Source: Kaistella jeonii
GTDB taxonomy: Bacteria; Bacteroidota; Bacteroidia; Flavobacteriales; Weeksellaceae
Direction: 5' to 3'
Assembly (NCBI RefSeq): GCF_000812865.1
Contig: NZ_JSYL01000001.1
Location: 186,001-250,000 of the forward strand
DNA: 64,000 nt
Both the position numbers and the translations under genes were made by a program. Positions 35,125-45,517 of the stretch are shown piece after piece (within the stretch, counting starts at the first letter, position 1; each line of letters opens with the position of its first letter). The notes beneath the pieces were generated by a model, which made no database searches, was not told the origin of the DNA, and saw only the letters and a list, made by a program, of their open reading frames with translations.

Positions 35125-36063
35125 TTATTCAATAATTAGTTTAAATTCTTTCGTTAATCTAAATATTTTGTTTGCTACTTCTATTTTATTATTTGTAAGA
35201 ATATTATCAAGATCTCTCGCAACTGCGCTTCCGCTATTATTATTTGAAACAATTCCATTTGTATATTCCAACTTGAATGAATAATCTTTTCTATTTCCTG
35301 CTTGTTGGAAAAGCTCCTTATCTAGTTTAATAGTACTCCTACTATTATCAGAAATAATTGCTTTTTTAATTTCACTCAAATAAGCAGTCCAAATTCCTAC
35401 ATATTTACCTTTTGTGACTGAACTATTTTGAACAACTTTTTGTTCAGATAAAATTGTATTTTCTTTTTTCATACCTAAAATTTTATTTTCTTCGATGAAA
35501 TCTGCATGAGCAATTAAACCTAATTTTTTTCGTAATCCTGAAATAAATGTCCGGTGTGGATTGTCTATATTTTTACGGTCAATATTTAGAACAGGCTTTA
35601 ATTTTTTTATTAATTGAGTCTCCATGAAATCTATCTCTATCTTTGATTCTGGATATTCATAAAAAGAAACAGCTAAGTTATCTACCATCCATTTCGTTAC
35701 CTTTTCTTCGGACTCATTATCAAATTTAAAGTGGCTTTTTCTCTCTGCTATTATATCAGAAACACTTCTAATTAATGGTGTTATCTGTTCTGTTTGTGAC
35801 AATAAAGCACCTACACTTTTTCTTACTGTAGAACTACCTGTTTTTCCACTTTTAAAATGGGTATTTGCATCACGCGATTGTTGACTACTTTCTGTTTTAC
35901 CAATGTAGATAATTCTGTTTTGCGGTATTTTGTAATTTTCCAATGGAAATTTTTTACCTATAAAAAAGAGAGCATAAATTCCTGGTAATTTGGAATAGGT
36001 TTTTATTTCGGAAAGTTTTACTTCACCTTGTGCAAGATTATTGATGATTTCTTCTACTTCCAT
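35125..36063 (-). CDS. GIY-YIG nuclease-domain protein (last gene of the defence-like operon)
   Basis: A 312-aa protein with an N-terminal GIY-YIG domain, about 25-165. PGIYALFF supplies GIY at 28-30, IIYIGKT supplies YIG at 53-55, and QQSRDANTHF supplies the catalytic-type Arg64 and a following His. The metal-binding Glu is likely in DFMETQLIKKLKPVLN (Glu148). All catalytic positions appear intact. The C-terminal half (about 185-312) has no recognised domain and may bind DNA or partner proteins. It is separated by only 12 bases from the second GIY-YIG-like gene, and both belong to the methylase/helicase operon. Confidence 0.75.
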   Translation of the reverse strand: MEVEEIINNLAQGEVKLSEIKTYSKLPGIYALFFIGKKFPLENYKIPQNRIIYIGKTESSQQSRDANTHFKSGKTGSSTVRKSVGALLSQTEQITPLIRSVSDIIAERKSHFKFDNESEEKVTKWMVDNLAVSFYEYPESKIEIDFMETQLIKKLKPVLNIDRKNIDNPHRTFISGLRKKLGLIAHADFIEENKILGMKKENTILSEQKVVQNSSVTKGKYVGIWTAYLSEIKKAIISDNSRSTIKLDKELFQQAGNRKDYSFKLEYTNGIVSNNNSGSAVARDLDNILTNNKIEVANKIFRLTKEFKLIIE

Positions 36064-36075
36064 AATTTTTTTATT

Positions 36076-36573
36076 TTACTGACTACACAAAATTGGCCAG
36101 CCAATATTTGCGCGGTGCAATTGTTCCAGATAAGTTCTGAATAACTTAGAATCTTCAAATCCTACAAACTTTTCTACTTCTAAATATTCAAACCACCACT
36201 TATAATTTCTGAACTCTTCAATCTCAAATAAATTGAGACAACCGGTTCCGTTACTACCTATAAAATGTTCTTTACATCTTTGGCGAAGATACTTTTGATG
36301 ACCGGTGTAAACCACATAACCATTTTCTAAATCTTCCGGGATAGTTAAGGACTTTAACTTGAGTGATTCAGTAATTTTTATTTTGAATTTACAGTGTGCT
36401 TTATCACTTCTTTTTTCACAGATAGATAAGGCAGAGATGGGTGTTGTAGTTTTGATTTGATATATACCTGGTTTTCTTTCAACACAGGCAGGTAATTCAC
36501 TTATAGAAGTAAAAAATGGTATTTCAACTGAATTCCATCCACTTTGTAGAATATCAAATATTTGTTGTTTCAT
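36076..36573 (-). CDS. GIY-YIG-like protein, 165 aa
   Basis: No family name is certain. PGIYQIKT (35-42) matches the first strand of a GIY-YIG fold. NGYVVYTGHQKYLRQRCKEHF (84-104) matches the second strand and following helix, with Thr91-Gly92 in place of Ile-Gly and basic residues Arg97 and Arg99. The C-terminal LFRTYLEQLHRANIGWPIL could supply the Glu-bearing helix. The insertion between the two strands is longer than usual. It may be an active nuclease or a DNA-binding derivative. It is read between the ATPase (10-base gap) and the other GIY-YIG protein. Confidence 0.55.
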   Translation of the reverse strand: MKQQIFDILQSGWNSVEIPFFTSISELPACVERKPGIYQIKTTTPISALSICEKRSDKAHCKFKIKITESLKLKSLTIPEDLENGYVVYTGHQKYLRQRCKEHFIGSNGTGCLNLFEIEEFRNYKWWFEYLEVEKFVGFEDSKLFRTYLEQLHRANIGWPILCSQ

Positions 36574-36583
36574 TTTATTCTAA

Positions 36584-38566
36584 TCAATCATTAATTAAAT
36601 CCAAAACATTTTTGGATTTATCCTTTAAAAAATAAAATTTAAGAAAGTCATTTTCTGCTGCTATTTTTTCTTTAACACAAGTTTTTTTATAAAATTCCTC
36701 AAAATTGATTCTATTTTCTTCATTTAAGGTAATAGGGAATTCTACTCCTTTCACACCATCTTTCACTTCGTAACACTTTGCATCTTTTTTAAATTCAGTT
36801 TTGGAAATAATCTTTGTTGTAGCATCTTTATGATATAAAAAAACGTCTTTCTCAATGTTTAAAACATATTCATTTATCAGTTTTTCTGATTTTGGTAAAA
36901 CCAGAAATAATTCTTGATTTCTATTAAGAATTTTTTTCAAAAGTGGTTTTAATATTTCACATTGTTTACGTAAATTTTCAACTAATAAAAATATTTTTTC
37001 GACATCAATTTTATAGATTTCACTAATCAAATCACTGTGAGAGAGAGGATTTAGAAGTAAAGAAATATAATCATCAATTGAATTTAAAATAGAATTATCT
37101 ATTTCTAAAGATTCAAATAATTTCTTTGCAGAAATCATTTTATCATTTAATTTTTTCTTATCACTTCCATCATCATTTTTAAAAATTTCTTTAGGAAGAT
37201 AATTTTCAAAAGTTTGTTCTAATTCTTTCCGCAGATAATTCATTGATGCCGGATAATCTGGCGGATATGAATTTTTATGATGTAAAGCCTGAGAAAAAAA
37301 TCCTTTGGACGGAAAATCTTTTGGGGAATAAATATCATCTTCATTTTTTACTTGATACAATTCTCTAACTTTCCATAATGAAGAGTTTCCTGAATATTCG
37401 ATTCTCCTTTTCACCATATTAAAAAAACTCCTTTCATGTGTAAAAAGATAAATTTTATATTTTGGGGCAAAAACATTAAGAATTATATCTAAAACTTTAT
37501 CCCGGTTGCTCATATCTAAACTCACCAACAAATCATCTAATGCCAAAAATTTACCTTCAAAATCAGGACGGATAAATTCTAAAAGCAATGTGAATCGTAC
37601 TGCTAAACCAATACTCGTAAGTTTGGCTTCATTAAAATAAGATTGAGGTTTTGAAATGGTCGTAAAATTACCATCTTCATTTTTTATTTCAATCTTTAGA
37701 GAAATTTGTGGTTCATTAAAACCTACATAGTTATACCATCTTTCCCTTCCTTTGTAGAATTGATTAAACCCATTGCTAAAGCTCAATTTATTATCTCCAA
37801 TATATTCTAAAGAAATTCTTATTTCTTTATCACCATTATTTTTAAAGTGTCTTTCGAAAAATTGATTAACTTCACTATTAATATCATTAATCCAATAAGA
37901 AATATCATCATTAAAAGATGAAATTCGCGAATCAAAGTCACTCTGTAAAGTTTGGCTTCTACTTAATTTAAAATTTGGATCTCGAAAAATAAATGGCTGA
38001 TTATTTTTAATATCTCTTAGCTCGTCGGATAAAGTTTTGTCATTATTTCCCTTATTCGTTTTTATAAACGGAAATATATCACGAACAAAAACTTCCCAAA
38101 GATTTATTTGTTTAGAGTTACGATAATTATAAAAATTGATTAAAAGTCGGTGTGATATAAAATCGCTATGTTTATTTAAGTTCTTAAGGTGTTCTAGATC
38201 ATCCGCTTGTAAACCGCGACTATCAATTAAGAAACTTGAATCATTTTCTAAAATAATTTCTGCATTGGAATTTAAGCCAACTGAATCAGTGTATATTTTT
38301 TCGCCACTGGCTTCATCTATATAGCTAATAGATTCAACATAACTTGTATTTATTAGATTCTGATCATTTTTTGGCTCAAAATATTTCTGTATTTCTGCGA
38401 GTGGTTTTGTAGAAGATTGCAATAAAGTATAAAGTGCCCAGTAAATCGAACTTTTTCCGCTACCGTTCTCACCATAAATGAGCAAATGTTTACCGCCCAA
38501 CTCTATCGTTTCTTCTCCGTAAAAAGCTTTGAAATTATAAAGCTTGATCTTATTGATATTTGCCAT
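36584..38566 (-). CDS. SMC/RecF-like AAA ATPase
   Basis: A 660-aa ABC-type ATPase of the RecF/SMC/OLD kind. The N-terminal IKLYNFKAFYGEETIEL precedes Walker A YGENGSGKSS (31-40). The C-lobe has an atypical signature region (FNEAKLTSIGLAVRF) and Walker B FLALDDLLVSLDMSNRD, with the LVSLD D-loop. Between the lobes lies a long helical, partly coiled-coil region. No TOPRIM or HNH nuclease motif is visible, so DNA cutting would come from other subunits. It is encoded 4 bases downstream of the methyltransferase. Similar stand-alone ATPases serve as sensors or motors in several anti-phage systems. Confidence 0.85.
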   Translation of the reverse strand: MANINKIKLYNFKAFYGEETIELGGKHLLIYGENGSGKSSIYWALYTLLQSSTKPLAEIQKYFEPKNDQNLINTSYVESISYIDEASGEKIYTDSVGLNSNAEIILENDSSFLIDSRGLQADDLEHLKNLNKHSDFISHRLLINFYNYRNSKQINLWEVFVRDIFPFIKTNKGNNDKTLSDELRDIKNNQPFIFRDPNFKLSRSQTLQSDFDSRISSFNDDISYWINDINSEVNQFFERHFKNNGDKEIRISLEYIGDNKLSFSNGFNQFYKGRERWYNYVGFNEPQISLKIEIKNEDGNFTTISKPQSYFNEAKLTSIGLAVRFTLLLEFIRPDFEGKFLALDDLLVSLDMSNRDKVLDIILNVFAPKYKIYLFTHERSFFNMVKRRIEYSGNSSLWKVRELYQVKNEDDIYSPKDFPSKGFFSQALHHKNSYPPDYPASMNYLRKELEQTFENYLPKEIFKNDDGSDKKKLNDKMISAKKLFESLEIDNSILNSIDDYISLLLNPLSHSDLISEIYKIDVEKIFLLVENLRKQCEILKPLLKKILNRNQELFLVLPKSEKLINEYVLNIEKDVFLYHKDATTKIISKTEFKKDAKCYEVKDGVKGVEFPITLNEENRINFEEFYKKTCVKEKIAAENDFLKFYFLKDKSKNVLDLIND

Positions 38567-38570
38567 GTAA

Positions 38571-41500
38571 TTAGCTTTGAAGAATTACTTTTAAAACATT
38601 TGGACTTGCAGTAACAAATTTTCTCATTTTTTGCTGTACTTCGCTTTCTTTGATTTCCATATATAAAAATCCGACAACCATATTATTTATTGCAGAAGCA
38701 TAATTACCATCAGTAATTGGCAAAAACATCTTTTTTATTATTTTCTTTATTCCATCTATTACTAAAATGTTTTTATCATTCATTTCTATTGGGAAATAAA
38801 TTTCAAAGATAACAGCGTCAATTATTTCTTCAAAAAAAGTAGTGACATGATCATTGTCAATTATATCGAAAATTTTCTCTTTATTTTGTTTACAATAAAC
38901 TATAACATCAACTAAAATTTCTAAAATAGTTTTTCTCTCATCTTCAATAATTGGAATTGGCAATTGCTCTACAAAAATTTTGCTCCATTGATTGGTTCCT
39001 TGACCTGTAGATGAGGAAACTTTATCAAGATACCATTCCATAATTTTTGAATTAAGAAAAGCAAGTAGGTATTTATTACAATCCGAGGTCATGATATATG
39101 CAGGTGCAGTTACATACATTTTTTCAGTATCTAAAGCAAATGCTGGTTTATCTGAAATAGAAAGCCACACAATTTTTTCTTCTTCAAACTTTTCAATGTA
39201 AGCACAACTTCTTAAATTATAAATAGTATCTCCTTTATCTGCTCGTGCTTTTAATTTAGAAGTATGTTTATCAAGATGTTCTTTTACAAATGGATATTCA
39301 TCAATATTTATTTTATTCTCGCGCTTTTTGTTATTTTTAGTATATCCGTTATGAGGAAAAATAACATAGTTTTTTTTAAAATCATAATTAAACTTCTGAA
39401 TATCTCGTCCTCTTAAAAGTGGTTTAATTATTATCTCTGCCTGTGGTTCTTTAGCAATTATGTCGTTTCTTTCTTTTTCAGTAATAAAAAAAGCATCATT
39501 ATAACCTGTCAAAAAACCTCTGTAAAATTCTACATTCCAGTTTTTTAATTTAATTCCATTATTTTCAATTTCTTTTTTCAGTTTATAATTAAGGTTATCT
39601 AAAATAATCCAACCTTCAGAATCCAAATATTCTATTGTAGAATAGTTATTATAAACGTACTCAGATATAGAATCACCTTTTTTTAAATCACCTTTAATAA
39701 CTGTAGCGCTTACAGGATAATTCCATTCACTTTTTTTTGCGATTAAGATATTTACTTCAACAGTAGCAGAAGGGAAAATTTGAGTATCTTCAATATTAAT
39801 CAAATTAACAATACTTGTATTTTGCAAAAAATATTTTCTTAACTCTTCTCCAAATTTTGTACGCATCCAAGTATTGGAAGTAACGTAGGAGATTACTCCA
39901 TCCCTTTTTAATAAGTTAAATGCTTTTTCATAAAATAAAACATAAATATCACCTGTCTTTTTGAAAGTAAGGTAACTTTCATTTTCTAAATAAGAAGATT
40001 GTTGCCCAATTTTTTGCATTTGCACGTACGGAGGATTTCCAATCACAATATCAAAACCACCATTATCCAGTACATCTCCAAAGAATAAATGCCAAAGAAA
40101 ATATGGCCGTTCTTTTTGGTTTTGGAAAGATATCAGCTCAATTTCGATTGATTCTAAATCCGCAAAGTTTTCTTTGTATGCAAAAAGATCTTTTAATTCC
40201 TTCGATTTCAAATTAAAACCTTCAAGATTATGATTTGTAGGTAAATTATATTTTTTGTAAAAGGCATCAATCAAGCTTTTAAAGCGATCTTTTTCAGATT
40301 TGATTTTAAAATGTATTTTACCTTCGATAAAATCATTAATCTGTTTTTTGATTTCCGTTTTTGTAAGATTTCCTGTATTACCTGCAGTAAAGTATTTCTT
40401 TACCAATTCCTGTAAAGTTTCAAAACTTAAATCATCAAAAAATGTTATTTCTACTGCATGTTCATCTCCAAAATTAATTCGTGTCTGTTCAGGAATTCCT
40501 AGATTTTTTATATTTTTCAGATTAGATAAATCAATTCCTCGGAAACTCTCCAGCAAACTATTACCTTGCATTATTTTATAATCCAAATTCGGCAAAGATT
40601 TTGGCATTCCTTCATCTACCACCAAAGACAACCAAAAACGCAACCTTGCAATTTCTACCGCCCCTTCGTCTAAATCTACGCCATAGATAGAATTTTGTAT
40701 AATATTTTGTTTTGTTGCAGCAGGATCAAATTCATTTTTTAATTGATAAGCAATCAATGCTTTAAGGTTAAAAATTTCCTGCAACATTCCCATCGGAAAT
40801 GCACCGGAACCAATGGCAGGATCGCAGATTTTAACATCATCTAAAAGTTGATCAATTTTAGAAAGTTCGTTATCGACAAAGTTTTTTGGACTTTGGTTTT
40901 TGACTAAATTTTCTATTTCAGATCTTTCCTTTTCAAGATGTGTATTTAGATATTCGATCAAACTTTCCTGCGTCATATACTGCACAATCTCTTTCGGCGT
41001 GTAGAATGTTCCGGTATCTTTATTATAATCGATTAAATTTTCAAATATATGTCCCAACATTTCAGGATCTACGGCAACAGTGTGTTCTTCAGGACTGTTT
41101 TCGTACACGGTGAAATTGTAAGAATTAAAAAAATCAAACAACATCTTAAATTGATGTCCAGGAAACTTAATTGTTCTGTGCTTCTTTGGTTCTTGCTCCT
41201 CTTCAAATAAACCCCCATTGAGAAAAGGAATGCAAATTTTTACACCATTCTCTAAAACAAACTCATCATTCTTTCTACCATCTGAATTGAGCGCATTAAA
41301 AAATATTGGAGTTAAATATTTGCCGTAAAAATCCTCTTGGTTATGTACATCATTTAAAAATAAATCACTTAAAAATGTGGTACTCCCATCTTTATATTCA
41401 GTCGTTGTTGCACCGAGCCAATTCTTTTTCTGTAGAAAATATAGAAATACTATTCTTCCCAATAATCTACCTACAAAATTCCGTATTTCTTTTTGGCATT

Positions 41501-42188
41501 GTTGTTCTCTTTCCTTTAAGTCTTCTGTTTGTATATTTTCAAAAAGTAGTTTATAATTATCGTTAGCAATAATAAAATCTGAAAACTCACGATATAACTG
41601 TTTGTATTCTTCAAAGAACTTTTTAGAAACAGGCTCTACATTGAACGCTTCAAAAAAATCCTCTAAACGAAAGCGAGATTGTTCTAGATTATAAAGCCGT
41701 TCAATTGCTGTTCTATGTTCTTCTTTATTTCCAAAAATATAAGTGTATTTTTTTGGATTTGTTTCTTGCGCTTCTACCTCGGCAAAGAAATCATTTGCAG
41801 CATTTTTACTAATGAAAGAAAATCTCCATTCTGGTTTTTCGTTATCTGTAAAATATGAAAAAGTAACGATCGCACCTTTTACAGCATCTTTAATAATAAA
41901 TTTCTTAATGAATTCATTTACGCCAACTCTATTTTGTTCAATTCTAACTCTATCTTTTAGAATTACTTCAAAAATTGGAAGACTGACTCCATCAGAGGTT
42001 TTCAGCGTCCCGATTTGATGAAATGTTTTTATTATGTTATTTGCTTCAATGGTATTGAACTCCTCTAATATTGGTGATAACCTAACTGTTAAAAGATCTC
42101 TTTTGCCAGAAAGAAATTGTAAAGTAGAAATCCAGCGACTTCTATCGTAAGCACTTTGTAAAATATTCTTGAGTTCTGATCTGTTCAT
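38571..42188 (-). CDS. Eco57I-like N6-adenine DNA methyltransferase (1205 aa)
   Basis: A large class-I SAM-dependent gamma-type methyltransferase. GTFYTPKEIVQYM is at 393-405, SAM motif I DPAIGSGAFPMG at 456-467, and the catalytic NPPY at 718-721 within IVIGNPPYVQM. The C-terminal 400 residues resemble a TaqI/Eco57I-type target-recognition region (IKPLLRGRDIQKF). The N-terminal ~200 residues contain LPIFEVILKDRVRIEQNR, which might be a remote PD-(D/E)XK-type or adaptor domain, but I see no convincing nuclease triad. Its start shares one base with the helicase stop (TAATG), so the two are coupled. It probably marks self DNA for the system. Confidence 0.88.
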   Translation of the reverse strand: MNRSELKNILQSAYDRSRWISTLQFLSGKRDLLTVRLSPILEEFNTIEANNIIKTFHQIGTLKTSDGVSLPIFEVILKDRVRIEQNRVGVNEFIKKFIIKDAVKGAIVTFSYFTDNEKPEWRFSFISKNAANDFFAEVEAQETNPKKYTYIFGNKEEHRTAIERLYNLEQSRFRLEDFFEAFNVEPVSKKFFEEYKQLYREFSDFIIANDNYKLLFENIQTEDLKEREQQCQKEIRNFVGRLLGRIVFLYFLQKKNWLGATTTEYKDGSTTFLSDLFLNDVHNQEDFYGKYLTPIFFNALNSDGRKNDEFVLENGVKICIPFLNGGLFEEEQEPKKHRTIKFPGHQFKMLFDFFNSYNFTVYENSPEEHTVAVDPEMLGHIFENLIDYNKDTGTFYTPKEIVQYMTQESLIEYLNTHLEKERSEIENLVKNQSPKNFVDNELSKIDQLLDDVKICDPAIGSGAFPMGMLQEIFNLKALIAYQLKNEFDPAATKQNIIQNSIYGVDLDEGAVEIARLRFWLSLVVDEGMPKSLPNLDYKIMQGNSLLESFRGIDLSNLKNIKNLGIPEQTRINFGDEHAVEITFFDDLSFETLQELVKKYFTAGNTGNLTKTEIKKQINDFIEGKIHFKIKSEKDRFKSLIDAFYKKYNLPTNHNLEGFNLKSKELKDLFAYKENFADLESIEIELISFQNQKERPYFLWHLFFGDVLDNGGFDIVIGNPPYVQMQKIGQQSSYLENESYLTFKKTGDIYVLFYEKAFNLLKRDGVISYVTSNTWMRTKFGEELRKYFLQNTSIVNLINIEDTQIFPSATVEVNILIAKKSEWNYPVSATVIKGDLKKGDSISEYVYNNYSTIEYLDSEGWIILDNLNYKLKKEIENNGIKLKNWNVEFYRGFLTGYNDAFFITEKERNDIIAKEPQAEIIIKPLLRGRDIQKFNYDFKKNYVIFPHNGYTKNNKKRENKINIDEYPFVKEHLDKHTSKLKARADKGDTIYNLRSCAYIEKFEEEKIVWLSISDKPAFALDTEKMYVTAPAYIMTSDCNKYLLAFLNSKIMEWYLDKVSSSTGQGTNQWSKIFVEQLPIPIIEDERKTILEILVDVIVYCKQNKEKIFDIIDNDHVTTFFEEIIDAVIFEIYFPIEMNDKNILVIDGIKKIIKKMFLPITDGNYASAINNMVVGFLYMEIKESEVQQKMRKFVTASPNVLKVILQS

Positions 42189-45100
42189 TAGGCAAATGTT
42201 TCTGTGATTACAATTTTCGGTTCTTCAAATACTTTTGGCGCTTGCTCCTCTTGGGCTCTAAGCGCATCCATTCGTACAATATTTCTAATCGGGTACTTCG
42301 TCATTAATTGATTGAGTTCCTGAATTACTTTTGGAAGCGGTGTTTTTTTCTTTTTCTGTCTGGCGGCTAAAGTCGCAATCTCATTTCTAAATTTTCTAAA
42401 AACCCCCATGTAGATTAATTTCAGCGACGCATCGATCATTTCAATAAATTCCTCTGAAAGTTCTTGGGGAAAACTTCTTCTAAGATCCTTTAAACTATTC
42501 AGAAATAAAATTGAATTTCGTTCTTGTACTGAAAGATTGGAAGTATCATAATCTTCTGTAGAATAAACAGTATTATAAACTTTCTTAAAATGTTGCAATG
42601 CATTATCGACAGCGGCAAAATGATTTTCAAAAACTGGAATTGCTTCCTCTTTTTTAGTTGCTTCAAATAATTTTACTGCTTGATAGAAAGTAATCTCGAC
42701 ACAATCTTTTTCATTTGCGACATAAAAACCTTCTTTCATTTTATTTCTTAAATAACACAGCACCGAATTTTCTAAGTCTTGACCAATAATTTTTTTTGCG
42801 ACTTGCTGTTTTATATTGGCTAATCTACCTACTCTACTTTTAAGTGGCAAATTTTTTATTCTAGTATACTCTTTCGGATTTTTTTCAAAAAGTTCACGAA
42901 CCATCTCTAAATATTGTAGTCGTTCGTCCACTTCTTCTTTAGGCTCCAAATTTCCTAAAGTGCTTTCTATAAGCTGTTCCTCTTCTGTATAAACTTTACT
43001 ATCTTCACTAAAGGCAGAGTGAAAACCTTGTAATTTTTTTAAAGCCTTCTCATTTAATTTAATCAGATTATTTGACTGTGCGGTGGGGAAGAAATTGTAA
43101 ACATAAATTGCAGTTGCTCTGGTACCGATTCTATTCACCCTTCCAATGCGCTGCATTAATTTTGTTGCATTCCAAGGAATATCATAGTTTAATATAATAT
43201 TGCTTCGATGCAAGTTTATACCTTCAGCAAGAACCTCCGTTGTAATTATAATATTGTAATTATTCTCTTGTTTTTCAGGATAATTTGCATCGAAATTTTT
43301 TCGAATGGTTGCGAATTTTTGTTTATTATTTGAAGCGCTTATTGCTAAAACATCCAGCCTTCCTTTTTTACGAAGTTCTTCTGCGAGATATTCAACTGTT
43401 TCTTTACTTTCGGAAAAAATAACCAGTTTTTTATCTACGTTTCTTTCGTCAAAAAGATGCTGATCAATTTGTTCAAGGAATTTTTTCGTTTTCGGATCGT
43501 CTCCAATGTTGGTCCAGCTTTGTATTAAATTATTTAAAATTTCCTGATCGCTTTGTAATCCTTTAAGTAGTTCCGGTGAAAAATCTTCAGCTTTATATAC
43601 TTTGTTTTTCGGAGAATCTTCACTTAGCTCTTCAATTTTCTTTTCTAAATCCTCAATCCGATCTTCATTCAAAAATTTATTTAAATCAATATCCGGTACA
43701 ACGTATACTTTATCATTGGCAAACATATCTATCATCCTTTGATTGGATGTATGAAACCTTTGCAAAGACATTTTGAAGGCAAAAAAACTACTTTCTAATC
43801 GCTTCACTAATTGGGTCTTCATAATAATTGCCAACTGTTCCGAAATTAATTTCGCATTATCATATAAATCTGCATATTTGGGATCTACAAATTCTATTGC
43901 ACGATATCGGAAATAGCCCAAACTTTCAACAAGAGCTGCCACCGTTTCAAAGAATATTTTTTCTTGAGCATCACTAAATGCATATTCTATTTTATGTGGC
44001 CCAATTACGTCTGGGAAAGTCATTCCCTGTTCTTTTACATCATCATAATAGCGTGGTATTTTTTTAATATCCGCTCTAGTTCTTCGGATTACTAATTCAG
44101 AGAATAATTTCTCTCTAATCGGTTCATATATTTCTTTTACTTTTTTGATAAGTTGATCGTGATCTTTAATTAAATAAAGTTTTTTATATTTTTCAATTTT
44201 ATCGGCAAAAAACGTTTGTAAGTTAGGAACTCCTTCCAAAGTAGATTTTCTAGAATCTTGGAATAAATAGACTTGGTTTGCAATATCTTCCGGCTTGTTA
44301 TTGAGTGGCGTTGCGGTTATCAACATTACTTTTTTACGTCGGTCAATATCATTGCCGACAGTAGCTCTAGGTGTTTTACATATTAACTCTAGCAAACCAT
44401 ACATATTGGTATTTGAAGTCCTAAACTTATGGGCTTCATCAATGATGATGAAATCATAATCTTCAGGTAACAAATAATTTGGATTGTCGCCATTAATAAT
44501 TTTATGCAAACTACCATTTGAAATAAAATGCACATAGTTACCGATACCAAAATCTTTAATTGTCGTTTTCCAGTTGGTTTCAAGTGCGTTTGGATAGACA
44601 ACTAATGCTTTTGTATTGTAACCGTTTTTCTCTATGTACTTTTTAATAATTCGAGTCGCAACAATAGTTTTTCCTAACCCAACAACATCGGCCAATATAA
44701 AACCGTTATGTTTCATTAATTTATGAAATCCTTCAACTACCGCGTCAGCTTGATATTGCAAATTAGTATAGCCACTGGGCAAATTTAGACTACCAATTTT
44801 ATCTCGGATGACGGCATCACCAAAATATTCGACAAGCATTTTAATAAATAATTCGTAAGGAGTGACGTCTTCTTTTAAATAGGTTTTCGCTTTTAATTGA
44901 TCAATATCAGTCGGAATAATTTCAGTAGCATCTTTCCAAAGATCCTCAAATTCTTCGGTTGCAAATTTCACATCAGAAAAATCATTGAGTTGAACATTGA
45001 ACTCATAATTAGAATTGTCGTATGTTCCCAAACCAGAATCTGTTAGATTGGAAGATCCTGTAATGACTGAACTTAAAGTATGTTCATTAAAAGGCTTTGG

Positions 45101-45517
45101 TCTGAAAATATATATTTTAGCGTGCAAGTTTTTTTGTCCGTACGCTTTAATTGTCACTTTGCCGTGTAAGATATCTTCGATAAACTGCAAAATACTTTTT
45201 TCTGTAGTTTCGTCATAAGAAGCTTTCTCTATGTCATCAGCAATAAATTTTAAGTATTCTTCCTTAGTTTTATCTGAATTTTCTAAATAAAGTTGACCTT
45301 TTCTATTAGCCTCTGCTATCAAATTATCTGCATTAATTCCCACTAAAATTCTTATCTCAGGAACATCATCTAGGAAAGGTCTTAGTTTAAAATATCCAGA
45401 TGCTCGAAAATAGCCGACTAACGCATCAAAATAGAATATTGTTTGATTGGTAAAAACACCTTCAAATTTCTTAATTAAACTATTGCCGTTTTTATTTGTG
45501 AAAAATTTTGTACTCAT
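42188..45517 (-). CDS. PLD-nuclease/SNF2-type helicase fusion (1109 aa)
   Basis: An N-terminal phospholipase-D-like domain (about 15-200) has a single HKD-type motif: HAKIYIF (His132, Lys134) followed by GSSNLTDSGL (Asn157). It is followed by an SF2 translocase of the SWI2/SNF2 kind: LADVVGLGKTI (Walker A Lys283), IIIDEAHKFR (357-366), LITATPLNN (399-407), and in the second lobe EVLAEGINLHRSNIILNYD and MQRIGRVNRIG. A roughly 280-residue C-terminal helical extension follows. One HKD motif suggests dimerisation for nuclease activity. It is the first large gene of the operon, directly after the XRE regulator. It is likely the DNA-tracking and cutting component. Confidence 0.9.
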   Translation of the reverse strand: MSTKFFTNKNGNSLIKKFEGVFTNQTIFYFDALVGYFRASGYFKLRPFLDDVPEIRILVGINADNLIAEANRKGQLYLENSDKTKEEYLKFIADDIEKASYDETTEKSILQFIEDILHGKVTIKAYGQKNLHAKIYIFRPKPFNEHTLSSVITGSSNLTDSGLGTYDNSNYEFNVQLNDFSDVKFATEEFEDLWKDATEIIPTDIDQLKAKTYLKEDVTPYELFIKMLVEYFGDAVIRDKIGSLNLPSGYTNLQYQADAVVEGFHKLMKHNGFILADVVGLGKTIVATRIIKKYIEKNGYNTKALVVYPNALETNWKTTIKDFGIGNYVHFISNGSLHKIINGDNPNYLLPEDYDFIIIDEAHKFRTSNTNMYGLLELICKTPRATVGNDIDRRKKVMLITATPLNNKPEDIANQVYLFQDSRKSTLEGVPNLQTFFADKIEKYKKLYLIKDHDQLIKKVKEIYEPIREKLFSELVIRRTRADIKKIPRYYDDVKEQGMTFPDVIGPHKIEYAFSDAQEKIFFETVAALVESLGYFRYRAIEFVDPKYADLYDNAKLISEQLAIIMKTQLVKRLESSFFAFKMSLQRFHTSNQRMIDMFANDKVYVVPDIDLNKFLNEDRIEDLEKKIEELSEDSPKNKVYKAEDFSPELLKGLQSDQEILNNLIQSWTNIGDDPKTKKFLEQIDQHLFDERNVDKKLVIFSESKETVEYLAEELRKKGRLDVLAISASNNKQKFATIRKNFDANYPEKQENNYNIIITTEVLAEGINLHRSNIILNYDIPWNATKLMQRIGRVNRIGTRATAIYVYNFFPTAQSNNLIKLNEKALKKLQGFHSAFSEDSKVYTEEEQLIESTLGNLEPKEEVDERLQYLEMVRELFEKNPKEYTRIKNLPLKSRVGRLANIKQQVAKKIIGQDLENSVLCYLRNKMKEGFYVANEKDCVEITFYQAVKLFEATKKEEAIPVFENHFAAVDNALQHFKKVYNTVYSTEDYDTSNLSVQERNSILFLNSLKDLRRSFPQELSEEFIEMIDASLKLIYMGVFRKFRNEIATLAARQKKKKTPLPKVIQELNQLMTKYPIRNIVRMDALRAQEEQAPKVFEEPKIVITETFA

